Assembly: GCA_937926785.1 (NCBI GenBank)
Contig: CALBBQ010000028.1
Location: forward strand, 20,949 to 84,948
Direction: 5' to 3'
DNA: 64,000 nt
From: an uncultured Bacteroidales bacterium
GTDB taxonomy: Bacteria > Bacteroidota > Bacteroidia > Bacteroidales > Tenuifilaceae
This document shows, piece by piece, positions 1 to 8,475 of the stretch (within the stretch, counting starts at the first letter, position 1; each line of letters begins with the position of its first letter). The translations under genes and the position numbers were made by a program. The notes beneath the pieces were generated by a model, which saw only the letters and a list, made by a program, of their open reading frames with translations, was not told the origin of the DNA and ran no database searches.

Positions 1-960
1 TGTTTCGGCAACATCAAAAAGAACTATCTTCTTAGGGTGAAATCGGGTTATTTGCCTTACCATCTCGCTCCCAATGGAACCTGCCGCACCGGTTACCAAA
101 ACAACCTTACCCTTGATGTACTCCTGAATTCTTTTCTTATCTAAAACTATTGGCGGGCGCTCCAGAAGATCCTCAATGTTGATGTTCTTAATCTGCTTAA
201 CATTCAGCTCTCCGTTTATCCACGATGAGGCATCGGGTATGGTTTGCACCTTAACGTTAAAGTCCAAGCACTTCTCAATGATCCTGTTTTTTCGATTGGG
301 GTCAAGATTCTTCTGGGCAATTATTATTCTGGAAACATCATGTTTTTGGATCAGGTATTCCAACTTGTTGGTGTTGAAGATTTCGATATCCTCTATTTTG
401 TTTCCTTCCTGCTGGTTGTAGGGATCAATGAAACCAACAATCCTGATCCCGGATAACGACTCCCTATCAATGGCCCTTTTCACAGCAGCCGCCAGCTGCT
501 CAACCCCAACTATCAGAACTTTTTCCTTCTCAATGTCGGTGTTTTTGATGGTGTAGTAAACTGCCTTATAGAAAAGCCTTGAGCCAACAAGCAGAATGGT
601 GGTTACAAAGTAATCGATTAAGAGGATGGAGTTTGGAATAATGAATCGATCCGTCCCAAAAAAGTTGATGAAGTTGATAACAAATAGCACAATAGTGCTA
701 AGGCTAATGACCACAAATATGCGTTCCGCATCCTTTGTACTGGTGTATCTAATTAACCCGGCAAAAGTTCTGAACGACACGAAATGAATGGCACGGATAA
801 AAAGTACAAGTGGAATAACTAATTTTAGGAGCAACCTGTACTCAAGAGGAAGCGAAAACTCAAAGCGAATAAAGAATGCGAATGTAATTGACACCAAGCA
901 GATTATCAGATCAATCATGAAAACGATCCATCGGGGGGTATACTTGGTAGGCTGAATCAT
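1..960 (-). CDS. CapD/FlaA1-type membrane nucleotide-sugar 4,6-dehydratase, 3' part missing
   Basis: Reading the minus strand from an ATG at 960 gives an open frame of 320 codons that leaves the window without a stop. The N-terminal third is hydrophobic (several membrane segments). It is followed by a Rossmann-like CoA-binding-type region and then the NAD-binding glycine motif TGAAGSIG at residues 290-297, preceded by a basic KGKVVLV strand. This is the order found in the polysaccharide biosynthesis proteins that epimerise or dehydrate UDP-GlcNAc-type sugars for capsule, O-antigen or glycan synthesis. The catalytic Ser/Met-Tyr-Lys region lies outside the window, so the exact reaction cannot be judged. 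The gene is divergent from lptB. Confidence 0.85.
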   Translation of the reverse strand, partial: MIQPTKYTPRWIVFMIDLIICLVSITFAFFIRFEFSLPLEYRLLLKLVIPLVLFIRAIHFVSFRTFAGLIRYTSTKDAERIFVVISLSTIVLFVINFINFFGTDRFIIPNSILLIDYFVTTILLVGSRLFYKAVYYTIKNTDIEKEKVLIVGVEQLAAAVKRAIDRESLSGIRIVGFIDPYNQQEGNKIEDIEIFNTNKLEYLIQKHDVSRIIIAQKNLDPNRKNRIIEKCLDFNVKVQTIPDASSWINGELNVKQIKNINIEDLLERPPIVLDKKRIQEYIKGKVVLVTGAAGSIGSEMVRQITRFHPKKIVLFDVAET

Positions 961-1149
961 GATACGTTTATTTACGGCAAAGTTACACTTATATTCTAAA
1001 CCCCAATTTAACAAATTTTATACCAAGGAGCAAATACATGGTCTAAAATTAGATACACACACAGGGATGTTCTTAAAAATAGAAAAAGGATATTCGTTGC
1101 GTTCAGAAATTGTTTACTTTTACGCTCGATTAGTTTGATAAATAACCAT

Positions 1150-1875
1150 ATGCGACTCTACACTGAGAACCTGATTAAAAAATATAAAACCCGCACAGTG
1201 GTTAAAGGGGCTAGCGTTGAGGTTAGCCAGGGTGAAATTGTTGGACTCCTTGGTCCAAATGGCGCTGGAAAAACCACAACGTTCTACATGATTGTGGGCT
1301 TGGTAAAGCCTAATGCGGGTAAAATATTTCTGGACGATGCCGAAATAACCGATGAACCGGTGTTTAAGCGCGCACAAAGAGGTATCGGTTACCTGGCTCA
1401 GGAGGCCTCTGTTTTTCGTCAACTCAGTGTGGAAGATAACATCAAGGCCGTGCTCGAGATGACCAACTTCAGCAAGGATTACCAGCACGAGAAGTTGGAA
1501 TCGCTGCTTAACGAGTTTGGGCTACAAAAAATTCGCAAAAGTCTTGGTATTCAACTCTCCGGGGGCGAGCGCCGTAGAACTGAAATTGCCCGTGCGTTAG
1601 CCCTTGACCCCAAGTTCATCTTACTCGATGAGCCTTTTGCCGGCGTTGACCCCATAGCCGTAGAGGATATACAGAACATCGTAGCCCACCTAAAGGACAG
1701 GAACATTGGCATACTCATAACCGACCACAACGTTCACGAAACGCTTTCCATTACCGACCGAGCCTACCTGCTTTACGACGGCGAAATTCTTAAAGCCGGC
1801 ACTGCCGAAGAGCTGGCCGACGATGAACAGGTTCGTAAGCTTTACCTGGGTCAGAATTTTGAGCTCAGGAAATAG
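1150..1875 (+). CDS. lptB: LptB, LPS export ABC transporter ATPase
   Basis: The 241-residue ATPase drives LPS extraction from the inner membrane with LptF/G. Visible motifs are Walker A GPNGAGKT (35-42), the ABC signature LSGGE (136-140), Walker B LLDEP (158-162) with catalytic E161, and the H-loop histidine H193. The length equals that of E. coli LptB. The ATG at 1150 is preferred over an in-frame TTG at 1135 because it gives the usual N-terminus directly before the first beta strand. LptF/G/C are not adjacent. The tRNA-Leu gene follows 62 bases downstream, with its own promoter. Confidence 0.92.
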   Translation: MRLYTENLIKKYKTRTVVKGASVEVSQGEIVGLLGPNGAGKTTTFYMIVGLVKPNAGKIFLDDAEITDEPVFKRAQRGIGYLAQEASVFRQLSVEDNIKAVLEMTNFSKDYQHEKLESLLNEFGLQKIRKSLGIQLSGGERRRTEIARALALDPKFILLDEPFAGVDPIAVEDIQNIVAHLKDRNIGILITDHNVHETLSITDRAYLLYDGEILKAGTAEELADDEQVRKLYLGQNFELRK

Positions 1876-1895
1876 AAGTTTAATCGCGTTTTTCA

Positions 1896-1925
1896 TTGCC
1901 AGCAAAAAAAATCGTTATATATTTG
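1896..1925 (+). promoter_or_regulatory. Bacteroidota-type promoter for tRNA-Leu
   Basis: TTG at 1896-1898 is followed after 19 bases by TATATTTG at 1918-1925. This matches the TTTG/TAnnTTTG form of the Bacteroidota major-sigma promoter. The expected start about 7 bases later falls just before the tRNA 5' end at 1938. Confidence 0.75.
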
Positions 1926-1937
1926 CACCTGAGTTTT

Positions 1938-2022
1938 GCGGATATGGCGTAATTGGTAGCCGCGCTAGACTTAGGATCTAGTGCCGAAAGGCGTGGGGGT
2001 TCGAGTCCCTCTATCCGCACCA
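1938..2022 (+). tRNA. tRNA-Leu (anticodon TAG)
   Basis: An 85-base class II cloverleaf. The acceptor stem GCGGATA (1938-1944) pairs with TATCCGC (2012-2018), the discriminator is A2019 and the CCA end is encoded (2020-2022). The anticodon stem CTAGA (1965-1969) pairs with TCTAG (1977-1981) around the loop CTTAGGA, which places anticodon TAG at 1972-1974. A long variable arm precedes the GGTTCGAGTCC T-arm, as expected for leucine. It reads CUA/CUG codons. Confidence 0.97.
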
Positions 2023-2046
2023 AGCCCGGAATACCGGGCTTTTTTG
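2023..2046 (+). terminator. Rho-independent terminator after tRNA-Leu
   Basis: AGCCCGG (2023-2029) and CCGGGCT (2034-2040) form a perfect 7-bp stem with an AATA loop, followed by a T run. It begins one base after the tRNA CCA end. Confidence 0.9.
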
Positions 2047-2098
2047 TTTAAACCTTTCGTTTTCTGCCTATCTAAATACACTGAACGATTTGCTTTGT

Positions 2099-3082
2099 AT
2101 GAGAGGTAATAAGTTTACAGCCATTGCTCTAAATTTAAAGATTGCATTTACGGATTTCTTCCAACGCGCATCTACCAGCTTCAGAAAAGCTTTACCCAAA
2201 TCCCTTCGGACTTCGCTCTGGATTATTAAGATAACCCTACCCGTTTCATTAGCGGTAAGCATTTTAAACTTTTATGGCTTTTTAGCTCTGATCAGCGAGT
2301 TCCTAACACCCGTACTAAAAGCTGTAGGATTACGTGGTGAAGCTGCCATTGCTTTTGTTACCGGAGTTTTTCTGAATATATATTCTGTAATTGCAGTTAT
2401 TTCACAGCTCTCCCTTTCCCTTCGCGAGGTAACCATTCTTGCTGTGATGAGCCTCATTGCTCATAACCTGATTGTTGAAACGGCTGTTCAGGCAAAAACA
2501 GGATCTAAAGCCTGGCACATGGTTGCATTGCGGTTGGGGATGGCTTTTTTTGCTGCATTTTTACTAAATCATGCTCTTCCGGCTCTTGATCAGGCTGTAA
2601 ACACAAATGTTTTTCATGGTCAATCCCTCACCCTATTGTTGCACCTTCAGGGCTGGCTCTCCTCTGCTCTGAAGATGGTCATCAAGATACTGGTTTTAGT
2701 ATTCCTGCTAATGGTGCTACAGGAAGCTCTCAAAGAGTTCAAACTTATTGAACTGATGACCGCCCCCCTGCTACCCTTCATGAAAGCGCTAGGGTTACCC
2801 CGTTCAACATCATTTCTATGGATTGTAGCCAATACACTGGGTTTAGCCTACGGTTCAGCCGTAATGATGGAAGAGGTAGGGGCTGAACGTGTAAAAAAAA
2901 CCGAAGCCGATTTGCTGAACTACCATGTAGCCATTTCTCATTCAAACCTCGAAGATCTTCTGCTATTTGCCGCTATTGGGGTGTCCATCCCATGGATGCT
3001 CGGCATCAGGATACTGATTGCTGCCGGGGCAGTGTGGTCTCGCAGATGCTACTTAACCCGCAATGGGGAAGTTTTCAATTGA
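2099..3082 (+). CDS. Nucleoside recognition (GATE) domain membrane protein
   Basis: A 327-residue polytopic membrane protein with about 8 hydrophobic segments. It resembles the nucleoside-recognition/GATE family (SpmA/SpmB-like), with two similar halves (around residues 45-150 and 190-310), each holding a glycine-rich membrane segment. The substrate is unknown; members are thought to be transporters or membrane-remodelling proteins. ATG at 2099 was chosen over a TTG three codons earlier. The next gene, thyA, starts 63 bases downstream on the same strand, so co-transcription is possible, but no functional link is evident. Confidence 0.75.
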   Translation: MRGNKFTAIALNLKIAFTDFFQRASTSFRKALPKSLRTSLWIIKITLPVSLAVSILNFYGFLALISEFLTPVLKAVGLRGEAAIAFVTGVFLNIYSVIAVISQLSLSLREVTILAVMSLIAHNLIVETAVQAKTGSKAWHMVALRLGMAFFAAFLLNHALPALDQAVNTNVFHGQSLTLLLHLQGWLSSALKMVIKILVLVFLLMVLQEALKEFKLIELMTAPLLPFMKALGLPRSTSFLWIVANTLGLAYGSAVMMEEVGAERVKKTEADLLNYHVAISHSNLEDLLLFAAIGVSIPWMLGIRILIAAGAVWSRRCYLTRNGEVFN

Positions 3083-3145
3083 TATCAACAGCTGAAAGAA
3101 AGGTGACTTTTCTTTCTTAATTTTGAGCAGAAAATTCAGCTCGCT

Positions 3146-3940
3146 ATGGTTCAATACCTCAATCTGCTCGACCATATACTTAAGAATGGCGTTCGAAAGG
3201 ACGATCGTACCGGCACAGGTACCATCAGTGTTTTTGGATACCAAATGCGGTTCGATTTGCAGGAAGGGTTTCCGCTGCTTACCACGAAAAAGCTCCACCT
3301 TAAATCTATAATACATGAACTGCTCTGGTTTCTGAAAGGCGAAACCAATATCCGATACCTGAACGAAAATGGGGTTACCATTTGGGATGAGTGGGCCGAC
3401 GCGCAAGGTGAACTCGGACCTGTTTATGGATACCAGTGGCGTAGCTGGCCTGCTGCCGATGGCAGGCATATCGACCAGATTAGCCAGGTGGTGGAATCGC
3501 TGAAGAATAACCCAAACTCCCGCCGCCATATCGTCTCGGCCTGGAATGTGGGAGAGATTGATCGAATGGCATTACCCCCTTGCCATGTTCTTTTCCAATT
3601 CTATGTTGCCAATGGCAAACTCTCATGCCAGCTCTACCAGCGCAGCGCCGATGTGTTTCTTGGCGTTCCATTCAACATTGCCTCGTATGCGCTGCTCACC
3701 ATGATGATGGCTCAGGTTTGTGGCTACCAACCGGGCGAGTTCATTCACACGCTTGGCGACACGCATATCTACCTAAACCACATTGAGCAGGTGAAACTTC
3801 AGCTAACCCGAGAACCACGGAAGTTGCCGCGAATGGTTATAAACCCTGAAGTAAAATCAATTTTTGACTTTCAGTACAGCGACTTTAGGTTGGAAGACTA
3901 TAACCCCCACCCACACATAAAAGGCGAAATAGCGGTATAA
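3146..3940 (+). CDS. thyA: Thymidylate synthase
   Basis: This enzyme converts dUMP and methylene-tetrahydrofolate to dTMP and dihydrofolate. The protein is 264 residues, the same length as E. coli ThyA, and the nucleophilic cysteine in LPPCH falls at residue 146, the same number as in E. coli. The family's [14 protein letters not shown] block and the C-terminal [11 protein letters not shown] tail are intact. folA starts 17 bases downstream, which is a functional pair because FolA recycles the dihydrofolate that ThyA makes. Confidence 0.98.
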   Translation: MVQYLNLLDHILKNGVRKDDRTGTGTISVFGYQMRFDLQEGFPLLTTKKLHLKSIIHELLWFLKGETNIRYLNENGVTIWDEWADAQGELGPVYGYQWRSWPAADGRHIDQISQVVESLKNNPNSRRHIVSAWNVGEIDRMALPPCHVLFQFYVANGKLSCQLYQRSADVFLGVPFNIASYALLTMMMAQVCGYQPGEFIHTLGDTHIYLNHIEQVKLQLTREPRKLPRMVINPEVKSIFDFQYSDFRLEDYNPHPHIKGEIAV

Positions 3941-3957
3941 AAAAAAATGATGTAATT

Positions 3958-4443
3958 ATGGGAGTTTCAATTATCGTAGCGGTTGCCGACAATGGAGTTA
4001 TAGGGGGAGGAAATAGATTGCTCTGGCATATTCCTGATGACATGAAGCGTTTCAAGAGGCTTACTTCGGGACATAGCGTAATTATGGGGCGCAAAACGTT
4101 TGAGAGCATTGGGAAACCGCTTCCTAATAGGAGAAATATCGTAATCAGCCGTACCACTAACCTCAGCATACAGGGGGTTGAGGTTGCAAACTCACTCGAG
4201 GAGGCACTGTCTATGACCCGGAATGACCCGGAAGTTTTTATCATCGGGGGTGGCGAAATTTACCAACAGGCTCTACCCCTGGCAACGAAGCTTTACCTAA
4301 CCCGGGTTCATAAAGAATATGAAGGCGATACGCATTTTCCAGAAGTAAATTGGCACGACTGGCGGCTAGTTTACTCTGAAAAAATGAACCCGACCTCAGG
4401 GCCGGGTTATACGTTCGAAGAGTATGTAAGGGTTAAAGCCTAA
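3958..4443 (+). CDS. folA: Dihydrofolate reductase
   Basis: A 161-residue NADPH-dependent reductase of dihydrofolate. The catalytic acid is D28 in [18 protein letters not shown] and the IGGGEIY cofactor block are present. The start is the ATG just after thyA. The stop codon TAA (4441-4443) overlaps the TAG stop of clpX on the other strand in the shared tetranucleotide CTAA, so the two genes converge with no spacer. Confidence 0.97.
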   Translation: MGVSIIVAVADNGVIGGGNRLLWHIPDDMKRFKRLTSGHSVIMGRKTFESIGKPLPNRRNIVISRTTNLSIQGVEVANSLEEALSMTRNDPEVFIIGGGEIYQQALPLATKLYLTRVHKEYEGDTHFPEVNWHDWRLVYSEKMNPTSGPGYTFEEYVRVKA

Positions 4444-5663
4444 GCCGCTTTTAACCTTTTGATATTGGATTTTTCCAGCTTATTCTGTGCATACTCAAGG
4501 GTAACCACCATTTCTTTCTGATCGCTGGTGGGCAGTTCAAACATGGCATCTATCATTATTGCCTCGCAAATGGAACGCAACCCTCGCGCACCAAGTTTAA
4601 ACTCAATTGCCTTATCAACGATATACTCAAGCACTTCGCTCTCAAATGTGAGGTGAATACCATCGTACTCGAATAGTTTAATGTATTGCTTGATGATGGC
4701 ATTTTTGGGTTCAGTTAGGATATCGCGTAGCGCCTGACGATCGAGAGGGTTCAGGTAGGTTATTACAGGCAAACGGCCAATGATTTCAGGAATTAATCCA
4801 TAAGCGCGTAGGTCTTGGGGTGCAATGTATTGCAATAGGTTGTCCTTATCAACCACCTCGCGGGTTTTGCTGGCGCCATACCCTACCACAGTAGTATTTA
4901 AGCGTTGAGCTATCTTCTTCTGAATACCTTCAAAAGCTCCGCCGCAAATAAAAAGGATATTTTTGGTGTCAACGGCAATCATTTTCTGCTCAGGATGCTT
5001 CCGTCCACCCTGAGGGGGAACATTAACAATGGAGCCCTCCAGAAGTTTCAGCAGTGCCTGCTGAACACCCTCTCCGGAAACATCACGGGTAATAGAGGGG
5101 TTATCGCCTTTTCGGGCAATCTTATCAATTTCATCGATAAAAACGATACCATTCTCTGCTGCTTCAACATTGTAGTCGGCGGCTTGGAGCAGACGGGAAA
5201 GGATACTTTCCACATCCTCGCCCACATAACCCGCCTCGGTAAGCACGGTGGCATCAACTATGGTAAAGGGTACATGTAGCATGCGAGCTATGGTGCGAGC
5301 CAGCAGGGTTTTGCCTGTTCCGGTTTCGCCAACCAGGAGTATGTTGGATTTTTCAATCTCCACATCATCGCCCTTGTCGGTTTGCATCAACCTTTTATAG
5401 TGGTTGTAAACAGCAACGGAGAGGAACTTTTTTGCCTCGTCCTGGCCAATGACGTATTGATCTAAAAAATTTTTTATTTCAATGGGTTTTAGCAATTTGC
5501 TCTTTTGAAGCTTAAACTCACCCTTCTTCTTCAGCTCCTCTTTCACTATCAGGCTCGCCTGCTCGGCACATAAATCGCAAATATATCCATCGAGCCCGGC
5601 TATGAGCAGGCTTACATCCTTTCGGGGGCGTCCACAGAAAGAGCATTTATCGGTATTCTTCAT
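4440..5663 (-). CDS. clpX: ATP-dependent Clp protease ATP-binding subunit ClpX
   Basis: A 407-residue AAA+ unfoldase that feeds substrates to ClpP. The N-terminal zinc domain has C7, C10, C29 and C32. Walker A GETGTGKT is at 112-119, followed by the GYVGEDVE pore loop, Walker B IVFIDEID, and a sensor-2 GARGLRS block near the C-terminus. The ClpP-docking IGF loop reads VGY. I used the ATG at 5663, which places the zinc finger at the usual distance. An in-frame TTG at 5687 would add 8 residues (MRKISFQN) without family support. No clpP or tig is adjacent, so the usual cluster is split here. Confidence 0.96.
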   Translation of the reverse strand: MKNTDKCSFCGRPRKDVSLLIAGLDGYICDLCAEQASLIVKEELKKKGEFKLQKSKLLKPIEIKNFLDQYVIGQDEAKKFLSVAVYNHYKRLMQTDKGDDVEIEKSNILLVGETGTGKTLLARTIARMLHVPFTIVDATVLTEAGYVGEDVESILSRLLQAADYNVEAAENGIVFIDEIDKIARKGDNPSITRDVSGEGVQQALLKLLEGSIVNVPPQGGRKHPEQKMIAVDTKNILFICGGAFEGIQKKIAQRLNTTVVGYGASKTREVVDKDNLLQYIAPQDLRAYGLIPEIIGRLPVITYLNPLDRQALRDILTEPKNAIIKQYIKLFEYDGIHLTFESEVLEYIVDKAIEFKLGARGLRSICEAIMIDAMFELPTSDQKEMVVTLEYAQNKLEKSNIKRLKAA

Positions 5664-5816
5664 GTTCTGAAAAGATATTTTCCGCAAAGTTAACTATTAA
5701 AACCGAAAAGGTTTACCTTTTGCAAAGAACAATTTTTCAGGTATAAATGTTAAGCATACAGGTTGACTTAAGGTATTTTGATAGTTTTTTATTAATTCGC
5801 AGAAAAAAATTGAACG

Positions 5817-6665
5817 ATGAAGCTCTCCTACTTTAACATCACAAACTTTAAGGTTGATGGCGGAGCCATGTTTGGCGTGGTTCCAAAAGTGCTTTGGAGC
5901 AGGGTTTACCCGGCCGACGAGAACAACCTTATACCCCTGGCACTTAAATCGCTTGTGGTTGAAACACAAGGAAGGGTCATCCTGTTCGATAACGGTATAG
6001 GCGACAAACAGGACGAAAAGTTCATGAGCCATGTGTACGCCTTTGGCGGCGAGGGGTTGGTAAATGGGCTTGCCCAAAGGGGTTACCAACCAGCCGACAT
6101 TACCGATGTGGTGCTTACCCATCTGCATTATGATCACTGCGGAGGCGGAGTGTACAGGGATACCAATGGAGAGTACCGACTAACCTTTCCAAATGCCCAA
6201 TACCATGTTTCCCGTATGCAATGGGAATGGGCAACTAATCCCAACTCGCGCGAAGCCGACGCATATCTTCCCGAAAACCTTTTACCTATGAGCGATTTAG
6301 GCGCGTTAAACCTGATTGAGCAGGAAGGCGAACTTGTTTCTGGTGTTGAGCTACGCTTTTTCCATGGGCATACCCGCGGTCAAATTATTCCCATTATCAA
6401 CCACAATGGGAGAAAACTGGTATTCACTGCAGACCTGTTCCCATTCCGTTCGCACATTCCGTTGTCCTGGATTATGAGCTACGATGTGGAACCGCTAAAG
6501 ACGCTCAAGGAGAAAGAAATGTTCCTGAAAGAGGCGCTGGATGGTGCTTACATCTTCATTTACCAGCACGATTACTTTGCCGATTGTAGCCAACTTCAGT
6601 TAACCCCGAAGGGTATAAGGGCTACCGAGGGGTTCTCGTTTGAAGAGCTAATGAAGCAGCTGTGA
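5817..6665 (+). CDS. Metallo-beta-lactamase-fold hydrolase
   Basis: A 282-residue MBL-fold protein with the complete metal site: H102-x-H104-x-D106-H107, then H185 in HGHTRGQ, D206 in FTADLF and H251 near the end. The overall form (N-terminal FKVDGGAMFGVVPK, then VVLTHLHYDHCGGG) is that of the quorum-quenching-lactonase/AttM-like branch. The substrate cannot be deduced. The gene is divergent from clpX. Its last 18 bases overlap the end of the minus-strand membrane gene. Confidence 0.88.
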   Translation: MKLSYFNITNFKVDGGAMFGVVPKVLWSRVYPADENNLIPLALKSLVVETQGRVILFDNGIGDKQDEKFMSHVYAFGGEGLVNGLAQRGYQPADITDVVLTHLHYDHCGGGVYRDTNGEYRLTFPNAQYHVSRMQWEWATNPNSREADAYLPENLLPMSDLGALNLIEQEGELVSGVELRFFHGHTRGQIIPIINHNGRKLVFTADLFPFRSHIPLSWIMSYDVEPLKTLKEKEMFLKEALDGAYIFIYQHDYFADCSQLQLTPKGIRATEGFSFEELMKQL

Positions 6666-7136
6666 CATTATGCTTAACGTGTATGCCATGAGAGGGTAAA
6701 AGCAGAACACAAAAAGCCCAAGAGAAATCAAAATATCGGCAAAAATCAGGTAACAATTTGTAGATAAGGTCTTCTTCGTTTTAATAGAAAAGATTAAGCC
6801 CAAGCGCATAAGGAGCTGAATAAAGAAAAATGAAAATACCCTAAGCGAGTTGGGGTTTAGCTCTATCGCTTTCCCCAGATTTAGCCGTACAATTTGCGAA
6901 AATGCTTCCGAAAGACCCTTGCTTGGGGGAACGATTCCGGTAAAATTGGTTAGTGCAGCAGGTATGGGATGATCTCCTCGAAAAATAAGGGAGTAAAGAA
7001 TTATGAGTAAAACGACACAAAGAAATGTGACATTCAGAATAAGGTAGGTGTCGAGGAGTACCTGGTTTGCGTTTTCCCTCTCACCTTTTTCGGGTTTCCT
7101 TTGCCTCAATATGTATTTTGACTGAATCTGTATCAA
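6648..7136 (-). CDS. DUF2752-like membrane protein lacking the family cysteines
   Basis: A protein of up to 162 residues with hydrophobic segments near 30-50, 105-120 and 130-155. The middle block TGIVPPSKGLSEAFSQIV, followed by GKAIELNPNSL, resembles DUF2752, where the block is usually a CPxCGxxRA motif. Both cysteines are replaced here (P and K/S). The frame has no ATG near its 5' end. The only listed start is a TTG at 7136 inside the upstream gene (56-base overlap), and an ATT or CTG near 7035 is also possible. The pairing with a DUF4190-like gene supports the assignment, which is otherwise weak. Confidence 0.6.
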   Translation of the reverse strand: MIQIQSKYILRQRKPEKGERENANQVLLDTYLILNVTFLCVVLLIILYSLIFRGDHPIPAALTNFTGIVPPSKGLSEAFSQIVRLNLGKAIELNPNSLRVFSFFFIQLLMRLGLIFSIKTKKTLSTNCYLIFADILISLGLFVFCFYPLMAYTLSIMSQLLH

Positions 7137-7620
7137 TGGTAATTCGGGCTGTTCCTGATTCGTCAGTCTTATTTTTTTTTATGGTAATTACCTTTACGCT
7201 ATCAGCATCGCTTTCCAATGCTCTAAGGGTTTTCTCCATACTGTCGGTCTCAATTCTGATTTGTATGTTGGCGTCCTTAAGCTCCTTTTCCAACTCTTTA
7301 CCAAATATTTCAAACTTGTCGGGATTCTTTTCCAGGTCTTTTAAAATTGACACTCCGCCGCCGATTATGGTTAGCCAGATTAATGCGATAAAAATTGAGA
7401 TGACCGACACAATCAGTGCTCCAATCCCTAACCCTTTTGAACCGTACCCGTTAGATGCCTGAATGATTGAAATAATACTAAAAATCAAAGCCAAAGCGGC
7501 TGGTAGCAGGGCGACAAAACCTATGCAAGGGATAAAGGCAAGAATCAGGGAAATTACTGCAAGCACTATGCCCACAATTCCCATTGCTTGGCCGGCTGTT
7601 GTTTTTACTTCTACATTCAT
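7081..7620 (-). CDS. DUF4190-like small membrane protein
   Basis: A 179-residue protein. Residues 10-90 form about three closely packed hydrophobic segments rich in Gly/Ala/Ile with the short cytoplasmic SNGYGSKGLGIGAL turn, typical of DUF4190. The C-terminal half (95-179) is hydrophilic and charged, with an alternating pattern. It is the first gene of a two-gene minus-strand unit with the DUF2752-like gene. Function unknown. Confidence 0.7.
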   Translation of the reverse strand: MNVEVKTTAGQAMGIVGIVLAVISLILAFIPCIGFVALLPAALALIFSIISIIQASNGYGSKGLGIGALIVSVISIFIALIWLTIIGGGVSILKDLEKNPDKFEIFGKELEKELKDANIQIRIETDSMEKTLRALESDADSVKVITIKKNKTDESGTARITIDTDSVKIHIEAKETRKR

Positions 7621-7932
7621 TTCGTCAATTTTTCTTAATGACGAAAGTTAAGAATTATTTGCTGCAAAGCTATCGAAAAATTTATCTCTTATTTGGTAAA
7701 TTTATATTAACTTGGGTTTTGAGATGTAATCGGGTTAGCTACTAAGCCATACTAAAATCCGAGCTATTGCTAAAAAAGACAAAAAGCAGTATGCTCTAAG
7801 AAAACTAAACCACTTGAAAAGAATTTGTCCGAACAGATGGGTTTATATACTATTAATAGTTAAAGAAAATTAGCTTAGCACAAAAGACAAGGAACGGATA
7901 AATGAATTACTAACCCAACTAAATCTGAGATC
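7621..7932. other. 312-base intergenic region with possible decayed coding remnant
   Basis: No intact gene. On the plus strand, one frame between about 7735 and 7873 encodes a lysine-rich stretch (AKKDKKQYALRKL...) that ends in a stop, and downstream of it the same frame continues with KDKERINELLTQLN. This looks like an eroded gene end but was not matched to a family. Confidence 0.3.
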
Positions 7933-8475
7933 ATGAAAAGAACATTAGTACTCATGGTGTTGCTTGCGTTAGCAACCATGTCGAACGGGCAAGTATTTAA
8001 CACAGGTCAAACCCTAAAACCCAGAACCTTCTCGGTTGGTATTGAGCCAGCTGTTCTAATCAATGGAGGAAATGAGTTCATGCTGTTCCTACATGGCGGA
8101 TACGGGTTACGAAAAGGAATCGATTTAGGTGTAACGGCGGGTTTCCTTGGCCCTGACAACTACTTTGGCGCAAATGTAGAATTCGGGTTGGGGAAAAATG
8201 TGTCAATTGCAGCAGGAGCGCATAGCTTTGGGAGTTTTGGTTTAGATGGTACGCTTAACCTTACGTTTGGGTTAGCTAAAGGGGTAAGGTTAATAACAGG
8301 GTTAGATACCGATATCAACTTTCCCAAAGGGGGCGATAGCCAGTTCTTGCTTTGGATACCCGTTGGCGTTGACATTGGTTTACGAAGCAACATGGGTTTT
8401 ATCCTGGAAGCCGAAATCGGCCTCACCGACCCTGCCTACAACCTGATTGGTGGCGGTGTAGTGTTTTACTTCTAA
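7933..8475 (+). CDS. Small outer-membrane beta-barrel protein
   Basis: 180 residues with a clear signal peptide (about 1-19, ending SNG-Q). The rest consists of alternating glycine/aromatic beta strands with short turns and ends in the aromatic GGVVFYF, a typical outer-membrane barrel C-terminus. No family recognised. The stop overlaps that of the convergent STN-domain gene in the tetranucleotide CTAA (8472-8475). Confidence 0.65.
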   Translation: MKRTLVLMVLLALATMSNGQVFNTGQTLKPRTFSVGIEPAVLINGGNEFMLFLHGGYGLRKGIDLGVTAGFLGPDNYFGANVEFGLGKNVSIAAGAHSFGSFGLDGTLNLTFGLAKGVRLITGLDTDINFPKGGDSQFLLWIPVGVDIGLRSNMGFILEAEIGLTDPAYNLIGGGVVFYF

